This document shows, piece after piece, positions 44,304-51,581 of a stretch of DNA of 64,000 nt. Below the pieces are notes generated by a model. That model was not told the origin of the DNA. It worked only from the letters and a program-made list of their open reading frames with translations, and ran no database searches. The stretch's first letter is position 1. Each line of letters begins with the position of its first letter. The DNA comes from Lentzea nigeriaca. GTDB lineage: Bacteria; Actinomycetota; Actinomycetes; Mycobacteriales; Pseudonocardiaceae. The position numbers and the translations under genes are program-made. The stretch covers positions 95,215-159,214 of the forward strand of contig NZ_JAFBCX010000016.1 of the NCBI RefSeq assembly GCF_016907955.1. The letters are read 5' to 3'.

Positions 44304-45034
44304 GGCGCCGCGAAACCGGCCTCGGTCAGCACCGCGCGACCCCGTTCCGACAGCACGAAGTTCACGAAGTCCTTGGCCTCGGCGGGTGCCTTGGCCAGCG
44401 GCGCGATGGGGTAGTCGTTGACGGCGCCGGAAGCCTCCGCGAAGTCCTTGCCCTCGACCTTCGCCCCCGCGGCCCTGACGTCCGTGCGGTAGACCAGCGC
44501 CGCGTCGACCTCGCCCAGCGACACCTTGGTCAGCACGGCCTTCACGTCCTGCTCCAGCGTGTCCGGCGCGGCCGTGACGCCGGCTGCCGCGAACACCTTC
44601 TTCGCCGCCGCACCGCACGGCACCTGCTCCGCGCACAACGCGATCTTCAGGTCCGCCTTCGCGAAGTCCGCGAGATCGGTGACCTTGCCCGGATTGCCCT
44701 GCGGCACCGCGATCTGCAGCGTGTTCTTCGCGAACGTGGTCGGCGCCGCCGTGATCGCCCCGGTGTCGGTCACCTGCTTCATGTTCGCGGGCGCCGCGGA
44801 CGCGAACACGTCGGCGGGTGCCCCCTGGTTGATCTGCTGCGCCAACGCCGAGCTGCCGCCGAAGTTGAAGGTGACCTTCGTGCCGGGGTGCGCCGCCTCG
44901 AACTCCTTGCCGAGCTTCTGGAACGACTCCGTCAGCGACGCCGCCGCGAACACCGTGATGTTCGGCGTCGACGGGCTCGGCTGCGCGGTCGAGCAGCCTG
45001 CCAGCAGCAGCACGAACGCAAGCACCCTCTTCAA
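44300..45034 (-). CDS. modA: Molybdate-binding lipoprotein
   Basis: A 244-residue binding protein: lipoprotein signal with Cys14 (LLLAGCS), then the family phrases VFAAASLTESFQKLGKEFE, FNFGGSSALAQQI and GAPADVFASAAPANM that contact the oxyanion. It delivers molybdate (or tungstate) to ModBC. TTG 45034 is the start: GGAGG lies seven bases upstream and TTGA overlaps the preceding gene's stop. Confidence 0.93.
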   Translation of the reverse strand: MKRVLAFVLLLAGCSTAQPSPSTPNITVFAAASLTESFQKLGKEFEAAHPGTKVTFNFGGSSALAQQINQGAPADVFASAAPANMKQVTDTGAITAAPTTFAKNTLQIAVPQGNPGKVTDLADFAKADLKIALCAEQVPCGAAAKKVFAAAGVTAAPDTLEQDVKAVLTKVSLGEVDAALVYRTDVRAAGAKVEGKDFAEASGAVNDYPIAPLAKAPAEAKDFVNFVLSERGRAVLTEAGFAAP

Positions 45035-45435
45035 CTCGAGGCCTCCGGGATCTCGACGACGACGTGCGTGGACTTGATGGACGCGACGGCGACGCTGCCG
45101 ACCTCCAGGCCGAGCTCGTCGGCGGACTCACGGCTCATCAGCGACGTGATGCGGAAGGGCCCGGCCTGCATGTCGACCTGCGCCATGACCCCGTCCTTGA
45201 GGACACGGGTGACGATGCCCTTCATGCGGTTGCGCGCCGAAGCCGCGACCGTCGTGCCCGGCTCGGCCACCTCGGTCATGTGCTGGGCGAACTCGGCGAG
45301 CTCCGTCCCGCTGACGCCCTTGCGCCCGTTGTCGAGCACCACGGACTGCAGGCGTCCCTGGTCGATCCACCGGCGCACGGTGTCGTCGCTGACCCCGAGC
45401 AGCGCGGCGGCTTCGCTGATCCGCAGATTCGGCAC
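45031..45435 (-). CDS. HTH-TOBE (MerR-like plus Mop) molybdate-responsive regulator
   Basis: A 134-residue protein. Residues 3-50 form an excisionase/MerR-type helix-turn-helix (LRISEAAALLGVSDDTVRRWIDQGRL), and residues about 66-130 a TOBE/Mop domain (SARNRMKGIVTRVLKDGVMAQVDMQAG) that binds molybdate. It leads the mod operon with a TTGA overlap to modA. It is the probable molybdate sensor of the operon, replacing the usual ModE; it could also act as a storage-type molbindin. Confidence 0.9.
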   Translation of the reverse strand: MPNLRISEAAALLGVSDDTVRRWIDQGRLQSVVLDNGRKGVSGTELAEFAQHMTEVAEPGTTVAASARNRMKGIVTRVLKDGVMAQVDMQAGPFRITSLMSRESADELGLEVGSVAVASIKSTHVVVEIPEASS

Positions 45436-45534
45436 GAATCGGAGCCTATCTCCGCGTCTGCGGAACTCTCAACTTGCGACCGGCGCGCTCAGGGCCCGGA
45501 TCCCGGACTTCGTCGAGGTCTTCGAGCTGGGGTA

Positions 45535-45570
45535 ACCTGTCGAATTGAAGACTTCTTCAATTCGACAGGT
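45535..45570. promoter_or_regulatory. 36-bp palindrome between mod operon and ArsR genes
   Basis: Perfect 16-bp arms: ACCTGTCGAATTGAAG (45535-45550) and its inverse (45555-45570), spacer ACTT. The core TTGAAG...CTTCAA resembles ArsR/SmtB operators. It lies 9 bp before the GTG of the small gene that precedes arsR, so autoregulation of that pair is the simplest reading; the divergent mod operon starts 100 bp away. Confidence 0.65.
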
Positions 45571-45579
45571 AGTGATGCC

Positions 45580-45735
45580 GTGAACGAGTTCAGGGACAAC
45601 CTCCTCGCCCGCATCGAGCAGGCGGAGGAGGCCGTGCGGCAGGCCGTGGAACGGCAGGACGCGTACGCCGCCGAGGTGCACGGCGCCGACCTCGCCAACC
45701 TCAAGCGCCTGGCCGCCGAGCACGGGGTGCGGTGA
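45580..45735 (+). CDS. Small coiled-coil protein upstream of arsR-type gene
   Basis: A 51-residue protein from GTG 45580 (start VNEFRDNLLARIEQAEEAV, end LANLKRLAAEHGVR). It is wholly helical, with heptad-like Leu/Ala spacing and many charged residues; no Cys or membrane helix. The ArsR gene starts within its stop (GTGA), so they are coupled. Position right after the palindrome makes it the first gene of the transcript. Function unknown; it may bind or modulate the ArsR protein. Confidence 0.6.
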   Translation: MNEFRDNLLARIEQAEEAVRQAVERQDAYAAEVHGADLANLKRLAAEHGVR

Positions 45736-46073
45736 CCCCCGTGCCCGTTCCGCTGTACCAGGCGAAGGCCGAGTTCTTCAGGATGCTCGGGCACCCGGTT
45801 CGCATCCGGGTGCTGGAGCTGCTCCAGGACGGGCCGAAGGCGGTGCGCGAGCTGCTCGCCGAGATCGAGGTGGAGCCGTCCAACCTCTCCGCCCAGCTCG
45901 CCGTGCTGCGCAGATCCGGGATCGTCACGGCGACCCGCGAGGGATCGACGGTCGTCTACGCCCTCGCCGGTGCCGACGTGGCCGACCTGCTCAGGGCCGC
46001 CAGACGCATCCTGACCGAGTTGCTGGTGGGCCAGAACGAGCTGCTCGCCCAGCTCCGCGAGCAGCCCGCGTGA
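45732..46073 (+). CDS. ArsR-family transcriptional regulator
   Basis: A 113-residue winged-helix repressor: AEFFRMLGHPVRIRVLELLQDGPKAVRELLAEIEVEPSNLSAQLAVLRRSGIVTATREGSTVVYALA is the complete HTH_5 domain. It lacks the ELCVCDL cysteine motif of arsenic sensors and has no Cys at all, so it senses something other than thiol-bound metal at alpha-3. Its target may be its own promoter and possibly the divergent mod operon. Confidence 0.92.
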   Translation: MTPVPVPLYQAKAEFFRMLGHPVRIRVLELLQDGPKAVRELLAEIEVEPSNLSAQLAVLRRSGIVTATREGSTVVYALAGADVADLLRAARRILTELLVGQNELLAQLREQPA

Positions 46074-46079
46074 CCTTCC

Positions 46080-47045
46080 TCAGGCGTGCCCGGCGATGCG
46101 GTGCGGCTCGTACGCCGATTCCAGCAGCCCCACCTCGTCGTCCGTGAGCTCGAAGTCCAGCGCTGCCACGGCGTCGTCCAGGTGGTGCGGCTTCGTCACG
46201 CCGACGATCGGCGCGGTGACCACCGGGTTGCGCAGCAGCCACGCCAGCGCGACCTGAGCCCGTGACACACCGCGGGCGGCGGCCACGGACGCCACCTGCT
46301 CGACGATCGCGCGGTCCGACTCGACGTACAAAGTGGACCCGAACTCGTCGGTCTCCGTGCGGGCGGTGGTGGCGTCCCAGTCACGGGTCAGGCGGCCGCG
46401 GGCCAGCGGGCTCCACGGGATCACGGCGATGCCCTGGTCCGCGCACAACGGCAGCATCTCGCGTTCCTCCTCGCGGTAGAGGAGGTTGTAGTGGTTCTGC
46501 ATCGACACGAACCGCGTCCAGCCGTTCTGCTTCTGCGTGAACAACGCCTTGGCGAACTGCCACGCGTACATCGACGAGGCGCCGATGTAGCGGGCCTTGC
46601 CGGACTTCACGACGTCGTGCAGCGCTTCGAGCGTCTCCTCCAGCGGAACCGTCCCGTCGAAGCGGTGGATCTGGTAGAGGTCGACGTAGTCGGTGCCGAG
46701 CCGCTGCAGGGACGCGTCGATCTCGGCGAAGATCGCCTTGCGCGACAACCCCGCGCCGTTCGCGCCGCGGCCCATGCGGCCGTGCACCTTCGTCGCGAGC
46801 ACGATCTCGTCGCGCCGCGCGAAGTCCTTCAGCGCACGGCCGGTGATCTCCTCGGAAGAACCGGCCGAGTAGACGTTCGCGGTGTCGAAGAAGTTGATCC
46901 CGGCATCGATCGCGGCCTTGATGAACGGCCGGGACTCCTCCTCCGGCAACGACCACGGATGGTTCCCCAGCGACGGATCTCCGTAGCTCATCATGCCGAG
47001 GCAGATCTCGGACACGTCCATGCCGGCGAGCTTGGTGTAACGCAC
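46080..47045 (-). CDS. Aldo/keto reductase
   Basis: A 321-residue AKR of the YajO/general stress 69-like group, reducing aldehydes or ketones with NADPH. Catalytic tetrad: Asp in NFFDTANVY, Tyr in the same motif, Lys in VLATKVHG and His in YQIHRFD. GTG 47045 has GAGAGG six bases upstream and gives the usual start VRYTKLAGMDVSEICLG; ATG 47078 is an alternative. It is convergent with the ArsR gene, whose stop is 6 bp away. Confidence 0.92.
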   Translation of the reverse strand: MRYTKLAGMDVSEICLGMMSYGDPSLGNHPWSLPEEESRPFIKAAIDAGINFFDTANVYSAGSSEEITGRALKDFARRDEIVLATKVHGRMGRGANGAGLSRKAIFAEIDASLQRLGTDYVDLYQIHRFDGTVPLEETLEALHDVVKSGKARYIGASSMYAWQFAKALFTQKQNGWTRFVSMQNHYNLLYREEEREMLPLCADQGIAVIPWSPLARGRLTRDWDATTARTETDEFGSTLYVESDRAIVEQVASVAAARGVSRAQVALAWLLRNPVVTAPIVGVTKPHHLDDAVAALDFELTDDEVGLLESAYEPHRIAGHA

Positions 47046-47222
47046 GGTCAGCCTCTCAGGAAAACGACGGTTACTCATCGGGTGAATGTTGGCGACAACC
47101 CGTTCAACATCAACCTAGTCGCGCTCGCCGGATCGTGCCCCTTCTCAACACGACGGTGGCAATTCTGCCGCTAGCTCTGAGCTGCGGGTTTAGCGTCATT
47201 CCTGCCTTTTGAGAGGAAGTGC

Positions 47223-48149
47223 ATGACGAGCATCGACGTGGTGGCGCGGCCGCGGGACGTACTGGCGTGGAGTCGCGCCATGATCGATACGCCGCTCACG
47301 GCCGCGCTCGCCACGCTGCCCGACGAGACCCGTGAGGTCGTCGAGTACCACCGGTCCGACTTCTCGACGGCCGCACTCGCGCTGCTCGCCGCCGACGCCA
47401 TCGGCGACGCCACCCGAGCGACCAAGGTGGCGCTGGCGCTCGAACTCGCCCACCGGCACGAAGCGCTGCACGCGGACCTGATGACCCGTGCGCTGAGCCG
47501 TGACCACCAGCCGAGCGCGTGGGTGGAGTTCGGCGACGACAGGGTCGTCTCGACCGCGGACACCTTGGTGTCACTCGCCTTCTGGCAACTCGCCAAGCCC
47601 GAGGCGATGATCCTCAACGCCGCACTGCTGTCCGTTGTGGACGGTTACGTCCAGGACGTCGAGATGGACGAACGGGACGACGTCGACATAGCCGAGTATC
47701 TGGGCGTCGCGGCGGCGAAGCACTCGGCGCTGACGGCCTGCGCGTGCGAGCTAGGCGCCCTCGCCGCCGGTGCGTCCCGCAGCCAGGCCGACCACCTCAG
47801 GGAGTTCGGCGACGACGTAGGTCTCGCCCGCAAGCACGTGGACGACGTGCAGGCCATCTGGGGCGGCGCGCCCGTGAGCGGCCGCCCGCTCTACGACGAC
47901 CTCGCGCACCGCCGCCGCACGTTGCCCGTGGTCGCCGCGATCAACGCGGGCATCGACGTCTACGCGACCGACGCGGAACCCTCCGAGCTGGCCGACCGGG
48001 TCGAGCAGGCAGGTGGCCGCAGGTGGTGCGAACAGCAGGCCGAGCTGCTGCTCGCCCGCGCCCTCAACCACCTGCGTCAGGTGCAGCCGAGGGCGCGGGC
48101 GGCGGAGGAGCCGGCCGGGCTCGAGGTCCGTCACGACCGCCAGGTGTGA
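47223..48149 (+). CDS. Polyprenyl-synthetase-like protein with degenerate Asp motifs
   Basis: A 308-residue all-helical protein of the trans-isoprenyl diphosphate synthase fold. Similarity is clearest at LAHRHEALHADLMTRAL (residues 75-91), where the first DDxxD motif would lie, and at GDDVGLARKHVDDVQAIWGG (196-215), the second; SGRPLYDDLAHRRRTLPVVAAI (219-240) matches the following loop. The first motif has become HADLM and the second DDVQA, so Mg-diphosphate binding may be altered. GAGAGGAAG precedes ATG 47223. It could be a divergent synthase, a non-catalytic subunit, or use another chemistry. Confidence 0.75.
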   Translation: MTSIDVVARPRDVLAWSRAMIDTPLTAALATLPDETREVVEYHRSDFSTAALALLAADAIGDATRATKVALALELAHRHEALHADLMTRALSRDHQPSAWVEFGDDRVVSTADTLVSLAFWQLAKPEAMILNAALLSVVDGYVQDVEMDERDDVDIAEYLGVAAAKHSALTACACELGALAAGASRSQADHLREFGDDVGLARKHVDDVQAIWGGAPVSGRPLYDDLAHRRRTLPVVAAINAGIDVYATDAEPSELADRVEQAGGRRWCEQQAELLLARALNHLRQVQPRARAAEEPAGLEVRHDRQV

Positions 48150-48982
48150 ACGGGCTCGAACCCCAGCACCCGCCGTGCCTTCTCAATCGACAGCAGCGTC
48201 TCGTGAGGACCGAACTCCCTCTTGAGCGGCACGCCCGGATAGACCTTCGCGACGAGCTCGTCGTTCGGCGTCGTCATGCACGTGTCGGCGTTGGCGATGA
48301 TGAACACGTCGAAGCCCGTCGCGTCGTGCGCGAGTGCCTTGCGCACGGCCTGAGCACCGTCGCGTGCGTCGATGTACGACCAGAGATTCCACTTGCGCGC
48401 CAACGGATCGGCGTCGAACGGGAAGCGCTCGTAGTCGTGCGGCTCCATGACGTTCGAGAACCGCAAACCGATGATCTTCATCTCCGGTTCCCAGCGGCAG
48501 AACTGCTGGGCGAGCGTCTCGTCCACCAGCTTGCCCAGCGAGTACGACGTCTCGGGTCGTCCCGCGTACTCCTCGTCGATCGGGATGTACGGCGGGGGAG
48601 TGTCGAACGGCAGCCCGAGCACCGTCTCGCTGGACGCCCACACGACGTTGCGCACGCCCGCCAGCCGTGCCGCGGCGAACACGTTGTACGTGCTGGTCAC
48701 GTTGTTGTGGAACGTCCTGGCGTTGGGCGCGACGCCGGGGCCGGGGATCGCCGCCAGGTGCACCACGGCGTCCAGCCCGGCGTACCTGTCGTCGATCCCG
48801 CTGATCGCCTCCACGACCTGGCCGTAGTCGGTCAGGTCGACGCGGGTGAACTCGCAGCCCTGGGGCGTCGGGGGAGTCGCCTGGTCGAGGTTGTGGACCT
48901 CCCAGCCGTGCTCGATCAGGTCGGCCACGACGGCACGCCCGAGCTTGCCGCTGCCTCCGGTCACCGCGACACGTTGAGTCAT
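48131..48982 (-). CDS. NAD-dependent epimerase/dehydratase family protein
   Basis: A 283-residue extended SDR. TGGSGKLGRAVVADLIEHG is the dinucleotide motif, VHLAAIPGPG the second, Ser in WASSETVLG and TSYSLGKLVDE (YxxxK) the catalytic site. Similar proteins are uronate dehydrogenase-like. Substrate unknown. It overlaps the end of the polyprenyl-synthetase-like gene by 19 bp in convergent orientation, and is downstream of the quinone oxidoreductase gene by 14 bp. Confidence 0.9.
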   Translation of the reverse strand: MTQRVAVTGGSGKLGRAVVADLIEHGWEVHNLDQATPPTPQGCEFTRVDLTDYGQVVEAISGIDDRYAGLDAVVHLAAIPGPGVAPNARTFHNNVTSTYNVFAAARLAGVRNVVWASSETVLGLPFDTPPPYIPIDEEYAGRPETSYSLGKLVDETLAQQFCRWEPEMKIIGLRFSNVMEPHDYERFPFDADPLARKWNLWSYIDARDGAQAVRKALAHDATGFDVFIIANADTCMTTPNDELVAKVYPGVPLKREFGPHETLLSIEKARRVLGFEPVHTWRS

Positions 48983-48996
48983 GCGTCATTATCGCC

Positions 48997-49902
48997 TCAC
49001 GACGACAACCGCAGCACCAGCTTCCCTCCGGCGTGCCCGCTCGCGCTGAGCTCCTGTGCCTTCGCCGCGTCCTCCAGCGGGAGGCTCCGCGCGACCCGCA
49101 CCTGGAGCTTGCCGTCGGCGGCGAGGCGGATGTACTCGGCGAACTCCGCGTCGAACGGGCGGCCTCCCGCGGAGAACGGGACGCCGAACTCGGCGGCGCG
49201 GGGATCGGCGATCGTGACGATCCGGTCGGTGCCGCCACGCAGCTCGATCGAGACCTCCAGGTCTCCCCGCCCGGCGGCGTCGAACACGGTGTCGACGCCC
49301 TGCGGTGCGGCGGCGCGGACCCGGTCGGCGAGCCTGGCACCGTAGGCGACCGGGATCGCCCCGAGGGAACGCAGGTAGTCGTGGTTGCCGGGGGAGGCGG
49401 TGCCGATGACTGTGGCGCCGCGGGCCACCGCGAGCTGCACCGCGACGGCGCCGACCACGCCGGCGGCCCCGTGCAGCAGCAGCGTTTCGCCGTCCCGTAC
49501 CTCGAGCGCGTCGAGCACACGACTCGCGGTCTCGACGGCTACGGGCAGCGCGGCGGCCGTGTCCCAGTCGAGGTCCGCGGGCTTGAGCACGAAGTCGGTG
49601 GCCAGGGCGTACTCGGCGTAGGTGCCGGTGAAGGCCTGGATCAGCACCTCGTCACCCACCGAGACCCCGGTGACGTCCTCGCCCACCTCGTCGACGACAC
49701 CGGCCGCCTCGATGCCGGGGATCACCGGGAACGTGGGGGCCAGCTGCGGCATCCACCCGTTGCGGATCTTGTAGTCGATGGGGTTGACCCCGGCAGCCAC
49801 GACCTTCACCCGTACCTGTCCGGGCCCGGCGTGCGGGTCCGGGACGTCCTCCAGGCGCAGGACTTCCGGACCGCCGAACTCGGTGTACGTGATCGCCTTC
49901 AT
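48997..49902 (-). CDS. Zinc-independent NADP quinone oxidoreductase-like (MDR family)
   Basis: A 301-residue medium-chain reductase. The N-terminal GroES-like domain runs from MKAITYTEFGGPEVL with AGVNPIDYKIR and PGIEAAGVVDEVG, and the NADPH motif is LLLHGAAGVVGAVAVQLA near residue 140. Catalytic zinc ligands are absent, as in quinone reductases. GAGGAGCGAGAAG precedes ATG 49902. It is divergent from the LuxR-type gene, and the spacer has two GGCTAG words, possibly operator half-sites. Confidence 0.92.
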   Translation of the reverse strand: MKAITYTEFGGPEVLRLEDVPDPHAGPGQVRVKVVAAGVNPIDYKIRNGWMPQLAPTFPVIPGIEAAGVVDEVGEDVTGVSVGDEVLIQAFTGTYAEYALATDFVLKPADLDWDTAAALPVAVETASRVLDALEVRDGETLLLHGAAGVVGAVAVQLAVARGATVIGTASPGNHDYLRSLGAIPVAYGARLADRVRAAAPQGVDTVFDAAGRGDLEVSIELRGGTDRIVTIADPRAAEFGVPFSAGGRPFDAEFAEYIRLAADGKLQVRVARSLPLEDAAKAQELSASGHAGGKLVLRLSS

Positions 49903-50033
49903 CTTCTCGCTCCTCTGTCGGATGTGGTTTCCATCCTGGGGAGCGAGCGGCCAGGGCATGGCCATCACTTCGGCTAGTTCGTCCTGGCCGAACGGCTAGC
50001 CGCCTCGGGCCTCACACGGACTACGTTGGGGTC

Positions 50034-51299
50034 ATGGACCTGTTGACGGCCGTAGACGTGATCCGGGCACCGCTGAGCGAGACGCTGCCGCGGCTGTCCG
50101 CCGCGTTCGCCGGGACGGTTCCCCACCAGGCGCTCGCCGAGCTCTCCGCGAACTGCTCGTTCGCGCCGTTCAAGGTCCGTGGCGTGTCACCGGGCGCGCC
50201 GGGGTCGTCGGTCTCCATCGCCGACCTCGCCGCACTGCGGCCGCTGGTGCCCACACGGGGAACCTGGCAGGGCAGGGCGGTCATGGCCGGTGTGGAGGTG
50301 CCCGTGCTCGCCGTGTCCAGCGACGCGAGCGAGCCGGCGCCGCTGATGGTCCTCGTGCGCACTGAGGACACCCCGGTGCCGGAGGAGCACCTGAAGGCGG
50401 CCGAAGCGTTGTGGGACCTGGTGACCGCGCACCGCGAGGGCCTGCGCAACGAGGCGGTGCCGGCGACGCTCGCCGTGTCGCGGGCGGCCGCGGCGGCCCG
50501 TGCCGTGGCGATCTCGGACCTCGGTGACGTCTACGGAACCGCGCTGACCGCACTGCTGGCCGTGCTGCGCGACCGTTCCGCGGACGACGCCTCCGCCCGC
50601 ACCCGCGCCGTCGACCTCGCCGTGACCACGCTGGTCGAACTGCGCTCGCGAGCCGAACTCGACCGGTCGCTCTCGGAGGAACGCTCGGGTGACGCCTTCG
50701 ACCGGCTCGCCGAGTCGCTGCGCAGGGTCCTGCGCGGCACCGGCGTGCGACTGGACCTGGGCACACCGGGCGCGGAGGAGGGTGCCGACCGCGTGCTGCC
50801 CGTCGACGTCGCCTCCACCGCCCGTGCCGTGGTCCGCTCCACCGTGCACGCGATGCTCGACGACCAGCGCGGCGTCCACCGCGTCCACGTCGGCTGGAAG
50901 GTGGCCACGACGGTACTCCGCGCGACCGTGCGCGACGACGGTCCCGGCACGTTGACCTGCGGAAATCTTGACTCGCGCCGCATCACCGAACGTCTGGGGC
51001 CGCTCGGCGGCCGCGGGCAGATCGACGCCATTCCCGGCTGGGGGACGACCGTGACGTTCGAGATCCCACTCGGGCCGCCGGAGACCCCGCGCGAGGACCC
51101 GCTGACCGTGCTGGGCGCACGGGAGCTGGAGGTCCTGGGTCAGCTGGCGCGCGGCCGGCGCAACCGCGACATCGCGGCCGACCTGCACATCAGCGAGTCC
51201 ACCGTGAAGTTCCACGTGGCCAACATCCTGGACAAGCTGGGGGTCGGGTCGCGTGGTGAGGCGGCCGCGCTGGCCCACGAGTGGGGCGCGGCCCGCTAA
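50034..51299 (+). CDS. LuxR-type regulator with kinase-like ATPase region
   Basis: A 421-residue protein: residues about 1-140 of unknown fold, 150-235 helical, 240-345 a GHKL-like ATPase remnant (VRDDGPGTLTCGNLDSRRITERLGPLGGRGQIDAIPGWGTTVTFEIPLG), and 350-421 a LuxR/FixJ HTH (LGARELEVLGQLARGRRNRDIAADLHISESTVKFHVANILDKLGV). It combines parts of a NarX-like kinase and its regulator in one chain, but no phosphoacceptor His is obvious. It likely controls the divergent quinone oxidoreductase gene. Confidence 0.88.
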   Translation: MDLLTAVDVIRAPLSETLPRLSAAFAGTVPHQALAELSANCSFAPFKVRGVSPGAPGSSVSIADLAALRPLVPTRGTWQGRAVMAGVEVPVLAVSSDASEPAPLMVLVRTEDTPVPEEHLKAAEALWDLVTAHREGLRNEAVPATLAVSRAAAAARAVAISDLGDVYGTALTALLAVLRDRSADDASARTRAVDLAVTTLVELRSRAELDRSLSEERSGDAFDRLAESLRRVLRGTGVRLDLGTPGAEEGADRVLPVDVASTARAVVRSTVHAMLDDQRGVHRVHVGWKVATTVLRATVRDDGPGTLTCGNLDSRRITERLGPLGGRGQIDAIPGWGTTVTFEIPLGPPETPREDPLTVLGARELEVLGQLARGRRNRDIAADLHISESTVKFHVANILDKLGVGSRGEAAALAHEWGAAR

Positions 51300-51581
51300 C
51301 CGCCGCGTTCTGCTGGGCGTTGGTGCCGGCGGCGTCCGGCCCGGTCAGCCGGGAGCCGGGATCGGTCCCGAGGTGGCCGTCCACGTAGAGGTGGCCGGTG
51401 CTGTTGAACCATGCTCGCCGCATCCGAATGGGAGTGCGGGAATTTGGAACGCATTCTCGGATACGCGCAGTTTCGTTTCTCGAACATATGGAATCACGGA
51501 CAGCCGCTCACGTCTTGCTCGATGCAGAGACGTGAGCCACCCTCGGTTGCACGTCCGATAGTAGGAAGTCAAACTATTCTC

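Noticed and set aside
45535..45570. The palindrome as an intrinsic terminator of an upstream gene.
   Set aside because: Both flanking genes point away from it, so nothing upstream needs termination; an operator is more likely.
51190..51423. Minus-strand frame in the spacer before icmF (MRRAWFNSTGHLYVDGHLG...).
   Set aside because: The first part looks protein-like and might be a small relic, but there is no family match I can name and it runs into the LuxR gene as a shadow.
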